A DNA stretch of 29,034 nt from Ruminococcus flavefaciens (GCA_002371825.1 DFHF01000051.1:1-29034), one strand, 5' to 3'; counted from the first letter of the stretch, positions 16,115 to 25,776 are shown. Notes: generated by a model not told the origin, from the letters alone. Numbers and translations: made by a program.

Positions 16115-16740
16115 AGATTCTCCTCTATAAGTTTGATAAGTCCGTCAATTTCTGCGTGTCTGAGTTTCAGGCTGACTGTATTTGCTATAAGTCTTGCCGA
16201 AATAGGAGCAACGTCCTCTATTACTTCAAGGCCGTTTTCCTTTAAAGTAGTTCCTGTTTCAACGATATCCACGATACCGTCAGCAAGTTCAAGAAGCGGG
16301 GCAAGTTCAACAGAGCCCTCTATCTTGATTATCTCAGTATCCATGCCCTTCTTCTCAAAGAAACGGCGGGCTACATTCGGATACTTTGTAGCAATGGTCT
16401 TTATGCCGTAGCCACTGTAAAAATCGTAGCCTTTCTTTGTAGCAAGTGCAAATTTACAGCGTCCGAAACCAAGATCAACAAGTTCATAGAACTTGCCTTC
16501 CATCTCCATTATAGTATCCTTGCCGACAACACCCATATCGCATACGCCATGCTCTACATAGGTTATAACGTCATTTGCCTTTGCAAGAACCACTTCAAGA
16601 TTTCCGTCAGGTACCGGAAGTATAAGCTTCCTGCCCTTTTCTCTTACGGCTGTACAATCAAAACCGAGCTTTTCAAGGAGTCCGACTGTATCCTTTTCAA
16701 GTCTGCCCTTTGTAAGAGCTATCCTTATAGGCTTGTTCAT
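16111..16740 (-). CDS. hisG: ATP phosphoribosyltransferase, short catalytic form
   Basis: HisG joins ATP and PRPP in the first committed step of histidine synthesis. The 209-residue length marks the short HisG-S form, which lacks the C-terminal histidine-binding domain and needs HisZ for activity and feedback inhibition. The PRPP-binding region ADGIVDIVETGTTLKENGL (153-171) is intact. The gene overlaps hisZ and hisD by 4 bases each, which fits tight coupling of the HisG-HisZ complex. Confidence 0.97.
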   Translation of the reverse strand: MNKPIRIALTKGRLEKDTVGLLEKLGFDCTAVREKGRKLILPVPDGNLEVVLAKANDVITYVEHGVCDMGVVGKDTIMEMEGKFYELVDLGFGRCKFALATKKGYDFYSGYGIKTIATKYPNVARRFFEKKGMDTEIIKIEGSVELAPLLELADGIVDIVETGTTLKENGLEVIEDVAPISARLIANTVSLKLRHAEIDGLIKLIEENL

Positions 16741-17933
16741 TCCTGTTCCTCCTCATCTGACTCGTCTATAACTACTACCTTAGCTATCTTCTTGTCCATT
16801 GCATATGCTCTTGCAGATTCAATATCGTCAAACAGCGCATTTTCTACTACAAAGCCCTGCTCACGAAGTTCCTGTGCTGCTTTGAGTGCTGCGACTTCAC
16901 AGCCCTCTTCCGCATATACAAGCACATCTGTTCTCGGAAGTGCCGGAAGAACTCCGTTCTTCTCGATGACCTTGGCAACTCCGTTTACATTTATCGCAAA
17001 TCCAACTGCCGGAACATCATATCCGAATTCAGAAATAAGCTTATCATAACGGCCGCCGGAGATCACCTCTTCGCCATGGCCCTGTAAATAGCCCTTGATT
17101 ATAAGTCCGGTGTAGTAATCGGTCTTATTGACAAGGCCGAGATCAACTGTTATCGAATCCTCATTTCCGCATATTTCTCTTGCATCAAGATATATCTCTT
17201 TAAGCTCATCCAATATACGCTTTATATTTTCATCGGGCATAAGCTCTTCTGCCTTCTCAAATACTTCCATGCCTCCGAAAAGCGCGGGAAGCTTCTTAAG
17301 AGCCTTGGTCACAGGATTTGTGCCAAGAGTATCAAGAAGATCATTAAGTGCCGGGAAATTCTTCGCTTCAATGTTCTTGCGTATCTTCTCCTTGACATGA
17401 TCGGATACCTCAAGCTTGCTTACAAGCTCCTTGAAGATACCGATATTTCCGATTTCAAGTGAGAACTCCATGCCAAATGACTTAAGAGCTTCTACTGCTG
17501 TGGATATGACCTCAAGATCAGCTATTTTAAGCTGTGAGCCGATAAGCTCAACTCCGGCCTGTACGATTTCATCGCTGCGGCCCTTAAGTGCCGGCTCTGT
17601 ACGATAAACAGTCTGGTTATAGCAAAGTTTAAGCGGCAGCATTGCATCTCTGAGACGAGTTGCTATCACTCTTGCGATAGGCATCGTTGAGTCCGGACGC
17701 ATTACAAGAAGTCTTCCCTTGCTGTCAGTGAGCTTATAGAGATTCTCCTGAGGAAAATAACTTGAGTTAAGATTGAATACATCAAAGAACTCCAGTCCCG
17801 GAGTTATCATTTCACTGTAGCCTCTGCTCTTGAAAATATCAAAGAGAGTCTTCTCGATATCTCTTCTTACTATACATTCACCGAAGAGCAGGTCTTTTGT
17901 GCCTTCGGGAGTAATAAGGTCATAATTACGCAT
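16737..17933 (-). CDS. hisZ: ATP phosphoribosyltransferase regulatory subunit
   Basis: HisZ is a histidyl-tRNA synthetase paralogue without aminoacylation activity; it forms the octameric complex with short HisG and gives histidine feedback control. The 398-residue protein shows class II synthetase marks: MRPDSTMPIAR (78-88), RTEPALKGRSDE (111-122) and SGGRYDKL (292-299). It has an acidic tail (DESDEEEQE) encoded where the gene meets hisG. It is the first gene of the operon, with AGGAGG (17940-17945) 6 bases before the ATG. Confidence 0.94.
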   Translation of the reverse strand: MRNYDLITPEGTKDLLFGECIVRRDIEKTLFDIFKSRGYSEMITPGLEFFDVFNLNSSYFPQENLYKLTDSKGRLLVMRPDSTMPIARVIATRLRDAMLPLKLCYNQTVYRTEPALKGRSDEIVQAGVELIGSQLKIADLEVISTAVEALKSFGMEFSLEIGNIGIFKELVSKLEVSDHVKEKIRKNIEAKNFPALNDLLDTLGTNPVTKALKKLPALFGGMEVFEKAEELMPDENIKRILDELKEIYLDAREICGNEDSITVDLGLVNKTDYYTGLIIKGYLQGHGEEVISGGRYDKLISEFGYDVPAVGFAINVNGVAKVIEKNGVLPALPRTDVLVYAEEGCEVAALKAAQELREQGFVVENALFDDIESARAYAMDKKIAKVVVIDESDEEEQE

Positions 17934-17987
17934 TATATACCTCCTGATCTATCATGTTATACTTTAGTCTGCTAATGTGTTACTATG

Positions 17988-18007
17988 GTAATATGATAAC
18001 ATATTAC
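17988..18007. promoter_or_regulatory. Palindromic operator candidate over the his promoter -10 box
   Basis: GTAATATG (17988-17995) and CATATTAC (18000-18007) are perfect 8-bp arms around ATAA. The -10 box 17993-17998 lies inside it. A weak related element, CTAATGTGTTAC (17972-17983), is centred 20 bases further downstream in the transcript, two helical turns away. The leader of about 53 bases is too short for a T-box, so repressor control is more likely. A TrpR-like HisR is a known his regulator in some Firmicutes, but I cannot match its motif from memory. Confidence 0.6.
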
Positions 18008-18021
18008 TAAAAGAAAGTCAA
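17993..18021 (-). promoter_or_regulatory. Promoter of the histidine operon
   Basis: Read on minus: TTGACT (18016-18021), 17 bases, TATCAT (17993-17998). The -35 box lies directly after the polC stop codon (18023-18025). No terminator is visible between polC and hisZ, so readthrough from polC is possible. Transcription would start near 17986. Confidence 0.8.
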
Positions 18022-18022
18022 G

Positions 18023-21000
18023 TCAAAACAGCGACAGCTGTGCAGAATCGGGTAATTCACCAAAGGCACCTATGCTTTTCAACACATCTATTGTTGTTTT
18101 TGACGCACCGCTCATCTCCTGGAACTCCTCCACGGAGATGAATCCGCCCTTCTGGGCAGCCTCATATAATCCCTTGGCAGCATTGTCTCCAACACCGCTC
18201 ATTGCTGAAAAAGGTATTCGGAGCTTTCCGTCCTCCACAAGGTAATCGGTTGCGTGTGACTTGAAAAGGTCTATCGGAAGGAACTCATATCCTCTTGACA
18301 TCATCTCATTTGTTATAAGAAGGATATCATACAGGTCTGACTCCTTTTTGGATCGGTCATTGCCCAGAGCTTTAAGCTCCTCAATACGGGCACGGACTGC
18401 TCCTATACCCTTGACCGCAAGCTCTGCATCAAAGTCTTCTCCTCTTACCGAGAAGTAGGTGGCATAATACTCAAGCGGCATATGCAGCTTGAACCAGCCC
18501 AGCTTTATTGCCGCTATAACGTAGGCCGCAGCATGAGCCTTCGGGAACATATACTTTATTTTAAGACAGCTTTCGATATACCACTCAGGAACATTGTGAT
18601 CCTTAAGCATTTCGATTATCTCCGGAGTAAACTGCTTCGGAGCTTTACCCTTTCGTGTCCACTCCATGATCTGGAAGGCCATTTTCGGCTCAACTCCTTT
18701 ATAGAGCAGATATGTCATGATACTGTCACGGGTTCCGATAACGTCGGAGATCGTACAAACGCCCTGATCTATGAGATCCTTTGCATTGCCCAGCCAAACA
18801 TCGGTACCATGTGAAAGTCCGGATATCTGCAGGAAGTCACTGAACTTCGTAGGCTTGGCGTCAAGGAGCATCTGTATCGTAAAGCCGGTTCCCATTTCAG
18901 GAATACCAAGACTTCCGGTCTGGCAGTATATCTCCTCAGGAGTAACTCCCAGAACATCACAATTGGTACACATTCTTATTACATCAGGGTCTGATGTAGG
19001 TACATCCTTTATCTTTATGCCGGTAAGATCCTCCAGATGCTTATAAAGGGTCGGTACAACGTGACCAAGCTCATCGAGTTTAAGAATAGTATCGTGCAGC
19101 GAGTTGAATGTGAAGTGAGTGGTGATGATCTCGGAATCAGCTGTATCAGCAGGATGCTGAACAGGGGTGAAGTCATACACATCATAGTCGGAAGGAACAA
19201 CAACCATTCCTCCGGGGTGCTGACCGGTAGTTCTCTTAATGCCGGTACATCCGATAGCAAGTCGGTTCATCTCGGCATTATTGAGAGTTATCCCGTTCTC
19301 CTCGCAATACTTCTTTACATAGCCATATGCCGTCTTATCAGCAACTACTGAAATTGTTCCGGCCTTGAAAACATTTGCTTTTCCGAAGAGCTTCTCTGTA
19401 TATCTGTGCGCCCAGAACTGGTATTCATCAGAGAAGTTAAGGTCTATATCAGGAGCCTTGTCTCCGTCAAATCCAAGGAAGGTTTCGAATGGGATATCGT
19501 GTCCGTCACGGAGCATATCTGTGCCGCAGTCAGGACAGTTCTTCTGCGGAAGGTCAAATCCTGAACCGTATACACCGTCAAGCAGGAACTCACTATGCTT
19601 GCACTTCGGGCAGACATAGTGGGGCGGCAGCGGATTTACCTCTGAGATACCGGCCATATTTGCAACGAATGAAGAACCTACTGAACCTCGTGAACCTACA
19701 AGATAGCCATTGTCAACTGAGTTCCATACAAGCTTCTGTGCAATGATATAAAGCACTGAGAAGCCGTGCTTTATAATGGAAGAAAGCTCTCTGTCAAGAC
19801 GTTTGTCTACAAGCTCAGGAAGAGGATCTCCGTATATCTCATGGGCCTTGTCGTGAGTTATCTTAACAAGCTCTTCTTCAGCTCCGTCGATAGTAGGTGT
19901 AAACGTTCCCTTCGGTATCGGACGAACTACCTCTATCATGTCGGCTATCATGTTAGTGTTGGTTATTACAACTTCCTTAGCCTTGTCAGGACCGAGAAAT
20001 TCAAACTCAGCCAGCATCTCTTCAGTTGTCCTGAAATAGAGCGGAGCCTGATTTTCCGCATCCTTAAAGCCCATGGTCGCAAGGATTATCTTTCTGAAAA
20101 TACCGTCCTTCGGATCAATAAAATGCACGTCACAGGTTGCACAGGTAGGGATCCCAAGTCTGTCTCCCAGAGCAACTATCCTGCGGTTATAATCCCGAAG
20201 CTCTTCATCGTTCTCAGCAGTTCCCTCACGAACCATAAAAGCATTATTTGCAATAGGCTGTATCTCCAGATAGTCATAGAATTTTGCCAGCTTTTCCAGC
20301 TCGCTCTCAGGAGCCTTGTTGACCATAGCCTGAAACAGCTCACCTGCTTCACAGGCACTTCCGAAGATAAGTCCTTCTCTGTGTGCCTGAAGCACTGATT
20401 TTGGTATCAGCGGCTTTTTATAGAAATAATCCAGATTGCTGTAGGATACAAGTCTATAAAGATTCTTAAGCCCTGCCTGATTACGGACGAGTATTATCTG
20501 GTGATAGGATTTCAGCTTCTTGACATCTATTTCTCCGGCTTTGCTGTTGAGCTCATCCAGAGTCCGGAGCTGCTTCTCATTGATAAGACGTCCCACAAGC
20601 TCTATGTAGATCTTTGCAAGCATAAGTGCATCATCAGATGCTCTGTGGTGGTCAAACTTACCGAGTTTAAGCTGCTTCGCCACAAGATTCAGCTTATGAC
20701 GGCCCATTTCCGGAAGCATTGCCTGACATAATATCAGTGTATCGATCCAGTTGTAATCAAACTCTATCCCCTGCCTCTTGCAGGCCTCATTGATAAAATT
20801 GGTATCGAATGTGGCATTATGTGCCGCAAGTACTGGCTTATCCCCGCAGAACTCCATGAACATCCGGATAGCTTCCTTTTCATGGGGAGCGTTCTTTACA
20901 TCCTCGTCGCTTATTCCCGTCAGCTCTGTGATCTTTTCCGGAATATGTTTTTCGGGATTTACCTTCGTATTGAAGCTGTCAACCACCTGAAGATTTTTAA

Positions 21001-22348
21001 GCTTGACTGCACCTATTTCAGTGAGCCTGTCTGAATTGAAGCTGAGACCTGTTGTCTCAACGTCAAATATGATTATCTCATCGTTGACACTTCTGCTGTC
21101 AGGATTTTTCAGGATGAGCTGCCTGTCAAGATCATTGACTACATACGCCTCCATGCCGTAGATGACCTTGAAGTTCTTTGGCATATTGTACATACAGTCA
21201 GGAAAAGCCTGTACGCAACCGTGGTCAGTTATGGCCATTGCAGGATGTCCCCACATTGCCGCACGATTTATAAGAGTTACCGGATCAGTAACGGCATCCA
21301 TTGCTGACATATTAGTATGACAGTGGAGCTCTACACGTTTCTCCGGATAATTATCCATTTTAGGGATCCTTTTTACTTTTATAAGTGACTGTGGCGATAT
21401 AGTGATATCTCTTGCAAATGAATCATAATCAACTTTTCCCAGCACAAGAAGAGTCGTACCTTTTTTGATAGATGCAAGATTCATCTCCTCAGCTTCCTTA
21501 TTGGAACAGAATACCTTTACTTTGATAGAACCGCTGTAATCGGTTATATCAAAGGTGACAACCGTTTTTTCGTTACGGAGCTCTTTTATTTCGCTGTCAA
21601 AAATATCTCCAACAACAACAAGTTTCTCGCCAAGCTGCTGAACAGCGTCATTGATCGATACCGGTTTCTGTCTGATAGCCTTGCCCTTGATTATCTCCGC
21701 TGACTCAGCATCAAAATCGGTATCAAGTGCAGCTGTATCTACCTTCATAGTAGGCATAACAGAGCTGATCTCCTCTTCACGCAGTTCATCCTTTGATTTT
21801 TCAGGTGCAAGCTGAGCACTGTAATCAGGCATATCGGCTGTTATCCGCTCCACCATTTCATCGAATTGATGCTCTGAGACCTTTTCGTCACCGGAAAGCT
21901 CAACACGGACTTCTGCTCCGAACTGATTATATATCAGCTTACGAAACCTGCCGCAGAAATCAAAGCGCTTCAGTATATCCATGCCTCCATGAGAGAGCTT
22001 TATTGAAAGCTCCTCCCCATTGAGCTTTACCTCGGCATCATCAAGGAATCCATTGACGACAGAGATATCCCTTTTAAGGAGCTTTATCATATCGCTGTAG
22101 CAGTCCATCCCGAAAAGTTCCTGCGGATAGCGGCAGTTAAGCCGTATTCTTTCAACCTTTATCGCATCTTCTACAGCTTTTTCAAAAGCAAAGATGTCCT
22201 CGGCAGGCACAAGAGCATTGAAATGTGCAAAGAAATTGATATTATCATGCTTATCTGAATATGTAAGCTTGTATATCTCTCCGCTGCGTACCGTTTCCGG
22301 TATCTCGGGGCCGTACTCCTTAAGGAATTCAGCTAAATTTATATTCAT
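18023..22348 (-). CDS. polC: DNA polymerase III alpha subunit, PolC type (Gram-positive)
   Basis: PolC is the replicative DNA polymerase of low-GC Gram-positive bacteria, with built-in 3'-5' proofreading. The 1441-residue length is normal. Order: N-terminal domain (1-225), OB fold (about 240-325), PHP domain first part from VELHCHTNMSAMDAV (about 339), DEDDh exonuclease (about 424-590; FDVETTG with D429 and E431), PHP remainder, then the polymerase core with a zinc site (VCPKCK about 912 and CPDCG about 938), catalytic DID (967-969) and RTTGQHPGG. The C-terminus is QLSLF, the canonical beta-clamp-binding motif. The residue after DIDLNFS is D where Bacillus PolC has G; I consider this minor. 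The ATG lies 1 base after the ispG stop; a GAGG 15 bases upstream is poor, suggesting translational coupling. Confidence 0.98.
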   Translation of the reverse strand: MNINLAEFLKEYGPEIPETVRSGEIYKLTYSDKHDNINFFAHFNALVPAEDIFAFEKAVEDAIKVERIRLNCRYPQELFGMDCYSDMIKLLKRDISVVNGFLDDAEVKLNGEELSIKLSHGGMDILKRFDFCGRFRKLIYNQFGAEVRVELSGDEKVSEHQFDEMVERITADMPDYSAQLAPEKSKDELREEEISSVMPTMKVDTAALDTDFDAESAEIIKGKAIRQKPVSINDAVQQLGEKLVVVGDIFDSEIKELRNEKTVVTFDITDYSGSIKVKVFCSNKEAEEMNLASIKKGTTLLVLGKVDYDSFARDITISPQSLIKVKRIPKMDNYPEKRVELHCHTNMSAMDAVTDPVTLINRAAMWGHPAMAITDHGCVQAFPDCMYNMPKNFKVIYGMEAYVVNDLDRQLILKNPDSRSVNDEIIIFDVETTGLSFNSDRLTEIGAVKLKNLQVVDSFNTKVNPEKHIPEKITELTGISDEDVKNAPHEKEAIRMFMEFCGDKPVLAAHNATFDTNFINEACKRQGIEFDYNWIDTLILCQAMLPEMGRHKLNLVAKQLKLGKFDHHRASDDALMLAKIYIELVGRLINEKQLRTLDELNSKAGEIDVKKLKSYHQIILVRNQAGLKNLYRLVSYSNLDYFYKKPLIPKSVLQAHREGLIFGSACEAGELFQAMVNKAPESELEKLAKFYDYLEIQPIANNAFMVREGTAENDEELRDYNRRIVALGDRLGIPTCATCDVHFIDPKDGIFRKIILATMGFKDAENQAPLYFRTTEEMLAEFEFLGPDKAKEVVITNTNMIADMIEVVRPIPKGTFTPTIDGAEEELVKITHDKAHEIYGDPLPELVDKRLDRELSSIIKHGFSVLYIIAQKLVWNSVDNGYLVGSRGSVGSSFVANMAGISEVNPLPPHYVCPKCKHSEFLLDGVYGSGFDLPQKNCPDCGTDMLRDGHDIPFETFLGFDGDKAPDIDLNFSDEYQFWAHRYTEKLFGKANVFKAGTISVVADKTAYGYVKKYCEENGITLNNAEMNRLAIGCTGIKRTTGQHPGGMVVVPSDYDVYDFTPVQHPADTADSEIITTHFTFNSLHDTILKLDELGHVVPTLYKHLEDLTGIKIKDVPTSDPDVIRMCTNCDVLGVTPEEIYCQTGSLGIPEMGTGFTIQMLLDAKPTKFSDFLQISGLSHGTDVWLGNAKDLIDQGVCTISDVIGTRDSIMTYLLYKGVEPKMAFQIMEWTRKGKAPKQFTPEIIEMLKDHNVPEWYIESCLKIKYMFPKAHAAAYVIAAIKLGWFKLHMPLEYYATYFSVRGEDFDAELAVKGIGAVRARIEELKALGNDRSKKESDLYDILLITNEMMSRGYEFLPIDLFKSHATDYLVEDGKLRIPFSAMSGVGDNAAKGLYEAAQKGGFISVEEFQEMSGASKTTIDVLKSIGAFGELPDSAQLSLF

Positions 22349-22349
22349 A

Positions 22350-23387
22350 TCAAAGCTTGTCTACCTCAGCAAGGAGCTCGGTGACAATGTCCTCCTCTTT
22401 GATTTTTCTCTGTGTTCCGTCCTTTCGGAAGATTATGGCACAGCCGTCTCCTCCGGCTATACCAACATCTGCTTCTCTTGCCTCTCCAGGGCCGTTGACA
22501 ACACATCCCATTACGGCAACAGTTATATCCTTATCAAGATCCTTTACTGCAGCTTCAACTTTTTTTGCAGTTCCTATAAGATCTATCCTTGTTCTTCCGC
22601 AGGTAGGACATGAGACAAGTCTCACGCCTCCCCTTTTCCCTATGCATCTGAGTATATCCTTTGCAGCTTCTATCTCTTTCACAGGATCATCTGTCAGGGA
22701 TACTCTGATAGTCTCTCCGATACCGTCACAGAGCAGAGAGCCTATTCCCACAGCAGACTTGATAAGACCCATTCTCTCGGTACCGGCTTCAGTAACTCCA
22801 AGATGAAGAGGATATCTGCATTTTTCTGCTGCAAGACGGTAGGATGCTATCATCTTATTGACATCAGAGGATTTTATGGAAATAACAATGTCATCAAAGT
22901 CAAAATGCTCAAGCATAGCCGCATGAGTCATAGCACTCTCCACAAGTGCCTCGGGAGTAGGAGAACCGTATTTTGCAAGAATTTCCTTTTCAAGTGAGCC
23001 GGAATTTACTCCTATTCTTATAGGAATATTTTTTGAACGGCAGGCCTCCACGACCTGCTTAACTCTGTCCATGCCGCCTATATTGCCGGGGTTTATACGG
23101 ATCTTGTCAACTCCGGCAGCCGCAGCTTCAAGTGCAAGTTTATAATCAAAATGAATATCAGCAACAAGCGGTATGCTGACTGCCTCCTTGATAGCAGGTA
23201 TAAGACGTACTGCTTCCATATTAGGGATCGCAGCTCTCACTATCTCACAGCCGGCCTTTTCAAGCTCAACAGCCTGTCTGACACTGCCTTCAATGTCATC
23301 AGAACGGACATTCAGCATTGACTGTATATAAATATGTGATCCGTCAAGTACACAGTTTCCGACTTTTACAGGCTTCACATTTCTCAT
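22350..23387 (-). CDS. ispG: (E)-4-hydroxy-3-methylbut-2-enyl-diphosphate synthase
   Basis: IspG (GcpE) reduces MEcPP to HMBPP in the MEP isoprenoid pathway, using a [4Fe-4S] cluster. The 345-residue protein has an N-terminal TIM barrel with QSM, ADIHFD (76-81) and INPGNIG (98-104), and a C-terminal iron-sulfur domain with cysteines C260, C263 and C295 and E302 (SCPTCGRT and MGCVVNGPGEA). AAGGAAG lies 9 bases before the ATG. It is cotranscribed with dxr, the second MEP gene of this block; the pair supplies precursors for UppS. Confidence 0.97.
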   Translation of the reverse strand: MRNVKPVKVGNCVLDGSHIYIQSMLNVRSDDIEGSVRQAVELEKAGCEIVRAAIPNMEAVRLIPAIKEAVSIPLVADIHFDYKLALEAAAAGVDKIRINPGNIGGMDRVKQVVEACRSKNIPIRIGVNSGSLEKEILAKYGSPTPEALVESAMTHAAMLEHFDFDDIVISIKSSDVNKMIASYRLAAEKCRYPLHLGVTEAGTERMGLIKSAVGIGSLLCDGIGETIRVSLTDDPVKEIEAAKDILRCIGKRGGVRLVSCPTCGRTRIDLIGTAKKVEAAVKDLDKDITVAVMGCVVNGPGEAREADVGIAGGDGCAIIFRKDGTQRKIKEEDIVTELLAEVDKL

Positions 23388-23408
23388 TGCAAAACACTTC
23401 CTTATTTT

Positions 23409-24494
23409 TTATTTATGGTTTGTTATGATCTTGATGATATCATTGTATGTCGCAAATATCATAATTCCGAAGAGCAGTATCATGCCGGCAAGATGAACAT
23501 ATCCCTCATGCTCAGGCTTTACAGGCTTTCTGCGTATAAGCTCTATAAGGCAGAAGAGAAGTCTTCCGCCGTCAAGTCCAGGGATAGGAAGAAGATTGAA
23601 GATACCTACGTTTATTGAGATGAGTGCTCCGAGATACACAAGGGTAAACAGAGTCTCTTTTTTAGTCTCAGTTTCCTTAGTAGCCTCATTTATCTCTGTA
23701 ACAACACCAACAGGTCCGGAAACCTCTTCCTTCTCCACCTTTCCTGAAGCGAGCTGCTTAAGTGAGAGTCCTACGATATGGCTCATGGACATGAAAATAT
23801 CTCCGGAGCCCTTTATAACAGTGACAGGATTTTTAGACTTGCGCTCAAGTCCGAAATCCACCTCATCTCCGCCGCTTCCGGGGTAGCTGTCATAGAATTT
23901 AATGGAATCGAATTTTATCTTTTTGCCGTCACGAATTACCTCAACGCTTCTTGTTCCGTCATCACCGGAGCTCTTCATTTCAAAAATGTAGTTTATATCC
24001 AGAAGGCTGAATACCCTTGTACCGTCTATCTTACGGATAATATCCCCGTGCTTAAGACCGTTTTCCGGGTCATAGCTTGAAGCGTAATAAGTAACAGTTC
24101 CGTCATCGTTCCTTACACCGCTGAAACCGCTTATCTTGGTTGTAGGAACACCGTCCATCATACATATCATGCCTATAAGAAGTATAAATCCAAGAACAAA
24201 GTTCATAAACGGTCCGGCGGCAAGAACTATCATTCTCTTCCAGAGCTTTGCCTTTCTGAATCCTCTTGCATCTTCAGTATCAGCGCCCTCGCCTTCCATT
24301 GCACAGTATCCGCCTACAGGAAGTGCTCTCAGAGAGTATTTTGTTTCACCGAATTGTTTCTGTAATATCTTTGGTCCCATACCTATCGAGAATTCAAGGA
24401 CCCTTATTCCGCTGAGCTTAGCACAGATGAAATGACCGAATTCATGAACTGTGACTATGATGCCAAATACTATTAGTGCGATTATAATACCCAT
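23409..24494 (-). CDS. rseP: Site-2 intramembrane metalloprotease (RseP/RasP family)
   Basis: This family cleaves membrane-anchored anti-sigma factors and other short membrane proteins within the bilayer. The 361-residue protein has HEFGH (17-21, zinc ligands H17 and H21, catalytic E18) in the first membrane helix, PVGGY (59-63), a PDZ domain (about 118-200), NLLPIPGLDGG (300-310, third zinc ligand D308) and a last membrane helix (about 333-352). One PDZ domain is the usual Gram-positive arrangement. AAAGGA lies 9 bases before the ATG. Its place between dxr and ispG follows the Firmicutes order. The particular substrate is not evident from this window. Confidence 0.95.
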   Translation of the reverse strand: MGIIIALIVFGIIVTVHEFGHFICAKLSGIRVLEFSIGMGPKILQKQFGETKYSLRALPVGGYCAMEGEGADTEDARGFRKAKLWKRMIVLAAGPFMNFVLGFILLIGMICMMDGVPTTKISGFSGVRNDDGTVTYYASSYDPENGLKHGDIIRKIDGTRVFSLLDINYIFEMKSSGDDGTRSVEVIRDGKKIKFDSIKFYDSYPGSGGDEVDFGLERKSKNPVTVIKGSGDIFMSMSHIVGLSLKQLASGKVEKEEVSGPVGVVTEINEATKETETKKETLFTLVYLGALISINVGIFNLLPIPGLDGGRLLFCLIELIRRKPVKPEHEGYVHLAGMILLFGIMIFATYNDIIKIITNHK

Positions 24495-24518
24495 GTATAT
24501 TTATCCTTTCGCTTCGGC

Positions 24519-25673
24519 TTACCTGCCGGATGTGATATGTTCCCTTACGAAATCTCTTGCAGACGAATCAGCCTTCATTACATCATCATAGCAGGTTATC
24601 TCTGAGGGAGAAAATTTATCAAGAACAGATGATACGATCTCACCTATCTCTATAAAGGTTATCTCGTCATTCAGAAAAGCTCTTACAGCCTCTTCGTTGG
24701 CTGAATTGACAAGACAGGGATATGCTCCGCCTCGTTTTATAGCTTCAATAGCTGCTCCGAGGCACTTAAAAGTAGCAATATCCGGCTTCTCAAAAGTCAG
24801 CCTGCCATAGTCGGTAAGTGAAAGCCTTCCGGTGGGACAGCTGACTCTGTCAGGATAAAGCAGAGCATACTGGATCGGTATCTTCATATCAGGCACACCA
24901 AGCTGTGCAATAACAGAATAGTCGTCATACTCAACAGCAGAATGTACCACACTCTGACGATGGACCACTATCTCTATCTGATCCGGCTCAAGATCAAAGA
25001 GCCATTTTGCTTCAATGAACTCCAGACCCTTGTTCATAAGGGTGGCTGAGTCGATGGTTATCTTATTTCCCATATCCCAGTTCGGATGGTGAAGAGCCTG
25101 TTCTTTTGTAACACTTCTGAGCTCCTCATAGTTCTTTCCGAAAAATGGTCCGCCGGAAGCAGTAAGTATGACCTTGCTGAGCTGAGATCTCTTATTTCCC
25201 TGTAAGCACTGGAATATTGCCGAATGCTCACTATCAACAGGATAGAGCTTGATTCCCTTTCTGGCAATGCTGTCCATTACCAGCTCACCGCCTGCCACAA
25301 GTGTTTCCTTATTGGCAAGAGCCAGATCCTTTCCTGCGTCGATAGCTGTGAGAGTGGGAAGAAGTCCAACCATACCCACAACTGAGTTGAGCACGATATC
25401 AGTCTGAGGAAGAGCGGCTATCTCGCAAAGGCCTTCCATTCCGCAGACAACTTTTATATTTGTATCACTGAGCCGCTGTTTCAGCTCCTTGTATTTTTCT
25501 TCGTTATAAATGCCAACATATTCCGGGCGGAATTTTCTGGACTGTTCCTCCAGAAGGTCGATACTGCTGTGAGCAGCAAGGGCTGTTATACCCAGACCAT
25601 GTTTTTCGCAAACTTCAAGTGCCTGCGTTCCTATCGAACCTGTTGAACCAAGTATCGATACTGTTTTACTCAT
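24519..25673 (-). CDS. dxr: 1-deoxy-D-xylulose 5-phosphate reductoisomerase
   Basis: Dxr converts DXP to MEP with NADPH, the second step of the MEP pathway. The 384-residue protein shows the NADPH loop GSTGSIG (9-15), NKETLVAGG, the metal-binding VDSEHSA, TASGGPF, the substrate stretch HPNWDMGNKITIDSATLMNK and a C-terminal domain. I chose ATG 25673 because AAGAGG (25681-25686) lies 7 bases upstream; the frame reaches 25691 but starts inside that site. The gap to cdsA is 110 bases and holds a hairpin. Confidence 0.97.
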   Translation of the reverse strand: MSKTVSILGSTGSIGTQALEVCEKHGLGITALAAHSSIDLLEEQSRKFRPEYVGIYNEEKYKELKQRLSDTNIKVVCGMEGLCEIAALPQTDIVLNSVVGMVGLLPTLTAIDAGKDLALANKETLVAGGELVMDSIARKGIKLYPVDSEHSAIFQCLQGNKRSQLSKVILTASGGPFFGKNYEELRSVTKEQALHHPNWDMGNKITIDSATLMNKGLEFIEAKWLFDLEPDQIEIVVHRQSVVHSAVEYDDYSVIAQLGVPDMKIPIQYALLYPDRVSCPTGRLSLTDYGRLTFEKPDIATFKCLGAAIEAIKRGGAYPCLVNSANEEAVRAFLNDEITFIEIGEIVSSVLDKFSPSEITCYDDVMKADSSARDFVREHITSGR

Positions 25674-25738
25674 GTTTTTTCCTCTTTTCACGGAAATATT
25701 TTTTATTTTATGATATGATAAAATCCACTATAAAATGC

Positions 25739-25776
25739 GAAAGGGACTATCCGCAGTTATACGTTAGTCTCCTTTC
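25739..25776. other. Long hairpin between cdsA and dxr
   Basis: GAAAGGGACTA (25739-25749) pairs with TAGTCTCCTTTC (25765-25776) over 11 bp with one bulged base and a 15-base loop. On minus it is followed by GCATTTTATAG, not a clean U-run. It may be a partial terminator or a processing site lowering dxr-polC expression relative to pyrH-cdsA. A weak promoter (TTTATA, 18 bases, TAAAAT) may follow before dxr, but I do not trust it. Confidence 0.5.

Noticed and set aside
15824..16411. Plus-strand open frame of 195 codons opposite hisD/hisG
   Set aside because: Antisense to two clear his genes that overlap there; composition is Cys/Ser/Ile-rich as in shadow frames.
17934..18022. T-box riboswitch for the his operon
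   Set aside because: The leader from the predicted start is about 53 bases, far too short, and no T-box sequence or terminator is present.
19766..20398. Plus-strand open frame of 210 codons opposite polC
   Set aside because: Antisense to a strongly conserved stretch of PolC, with no recognisable domain or ribosome site; a shadow of the codon pattern.
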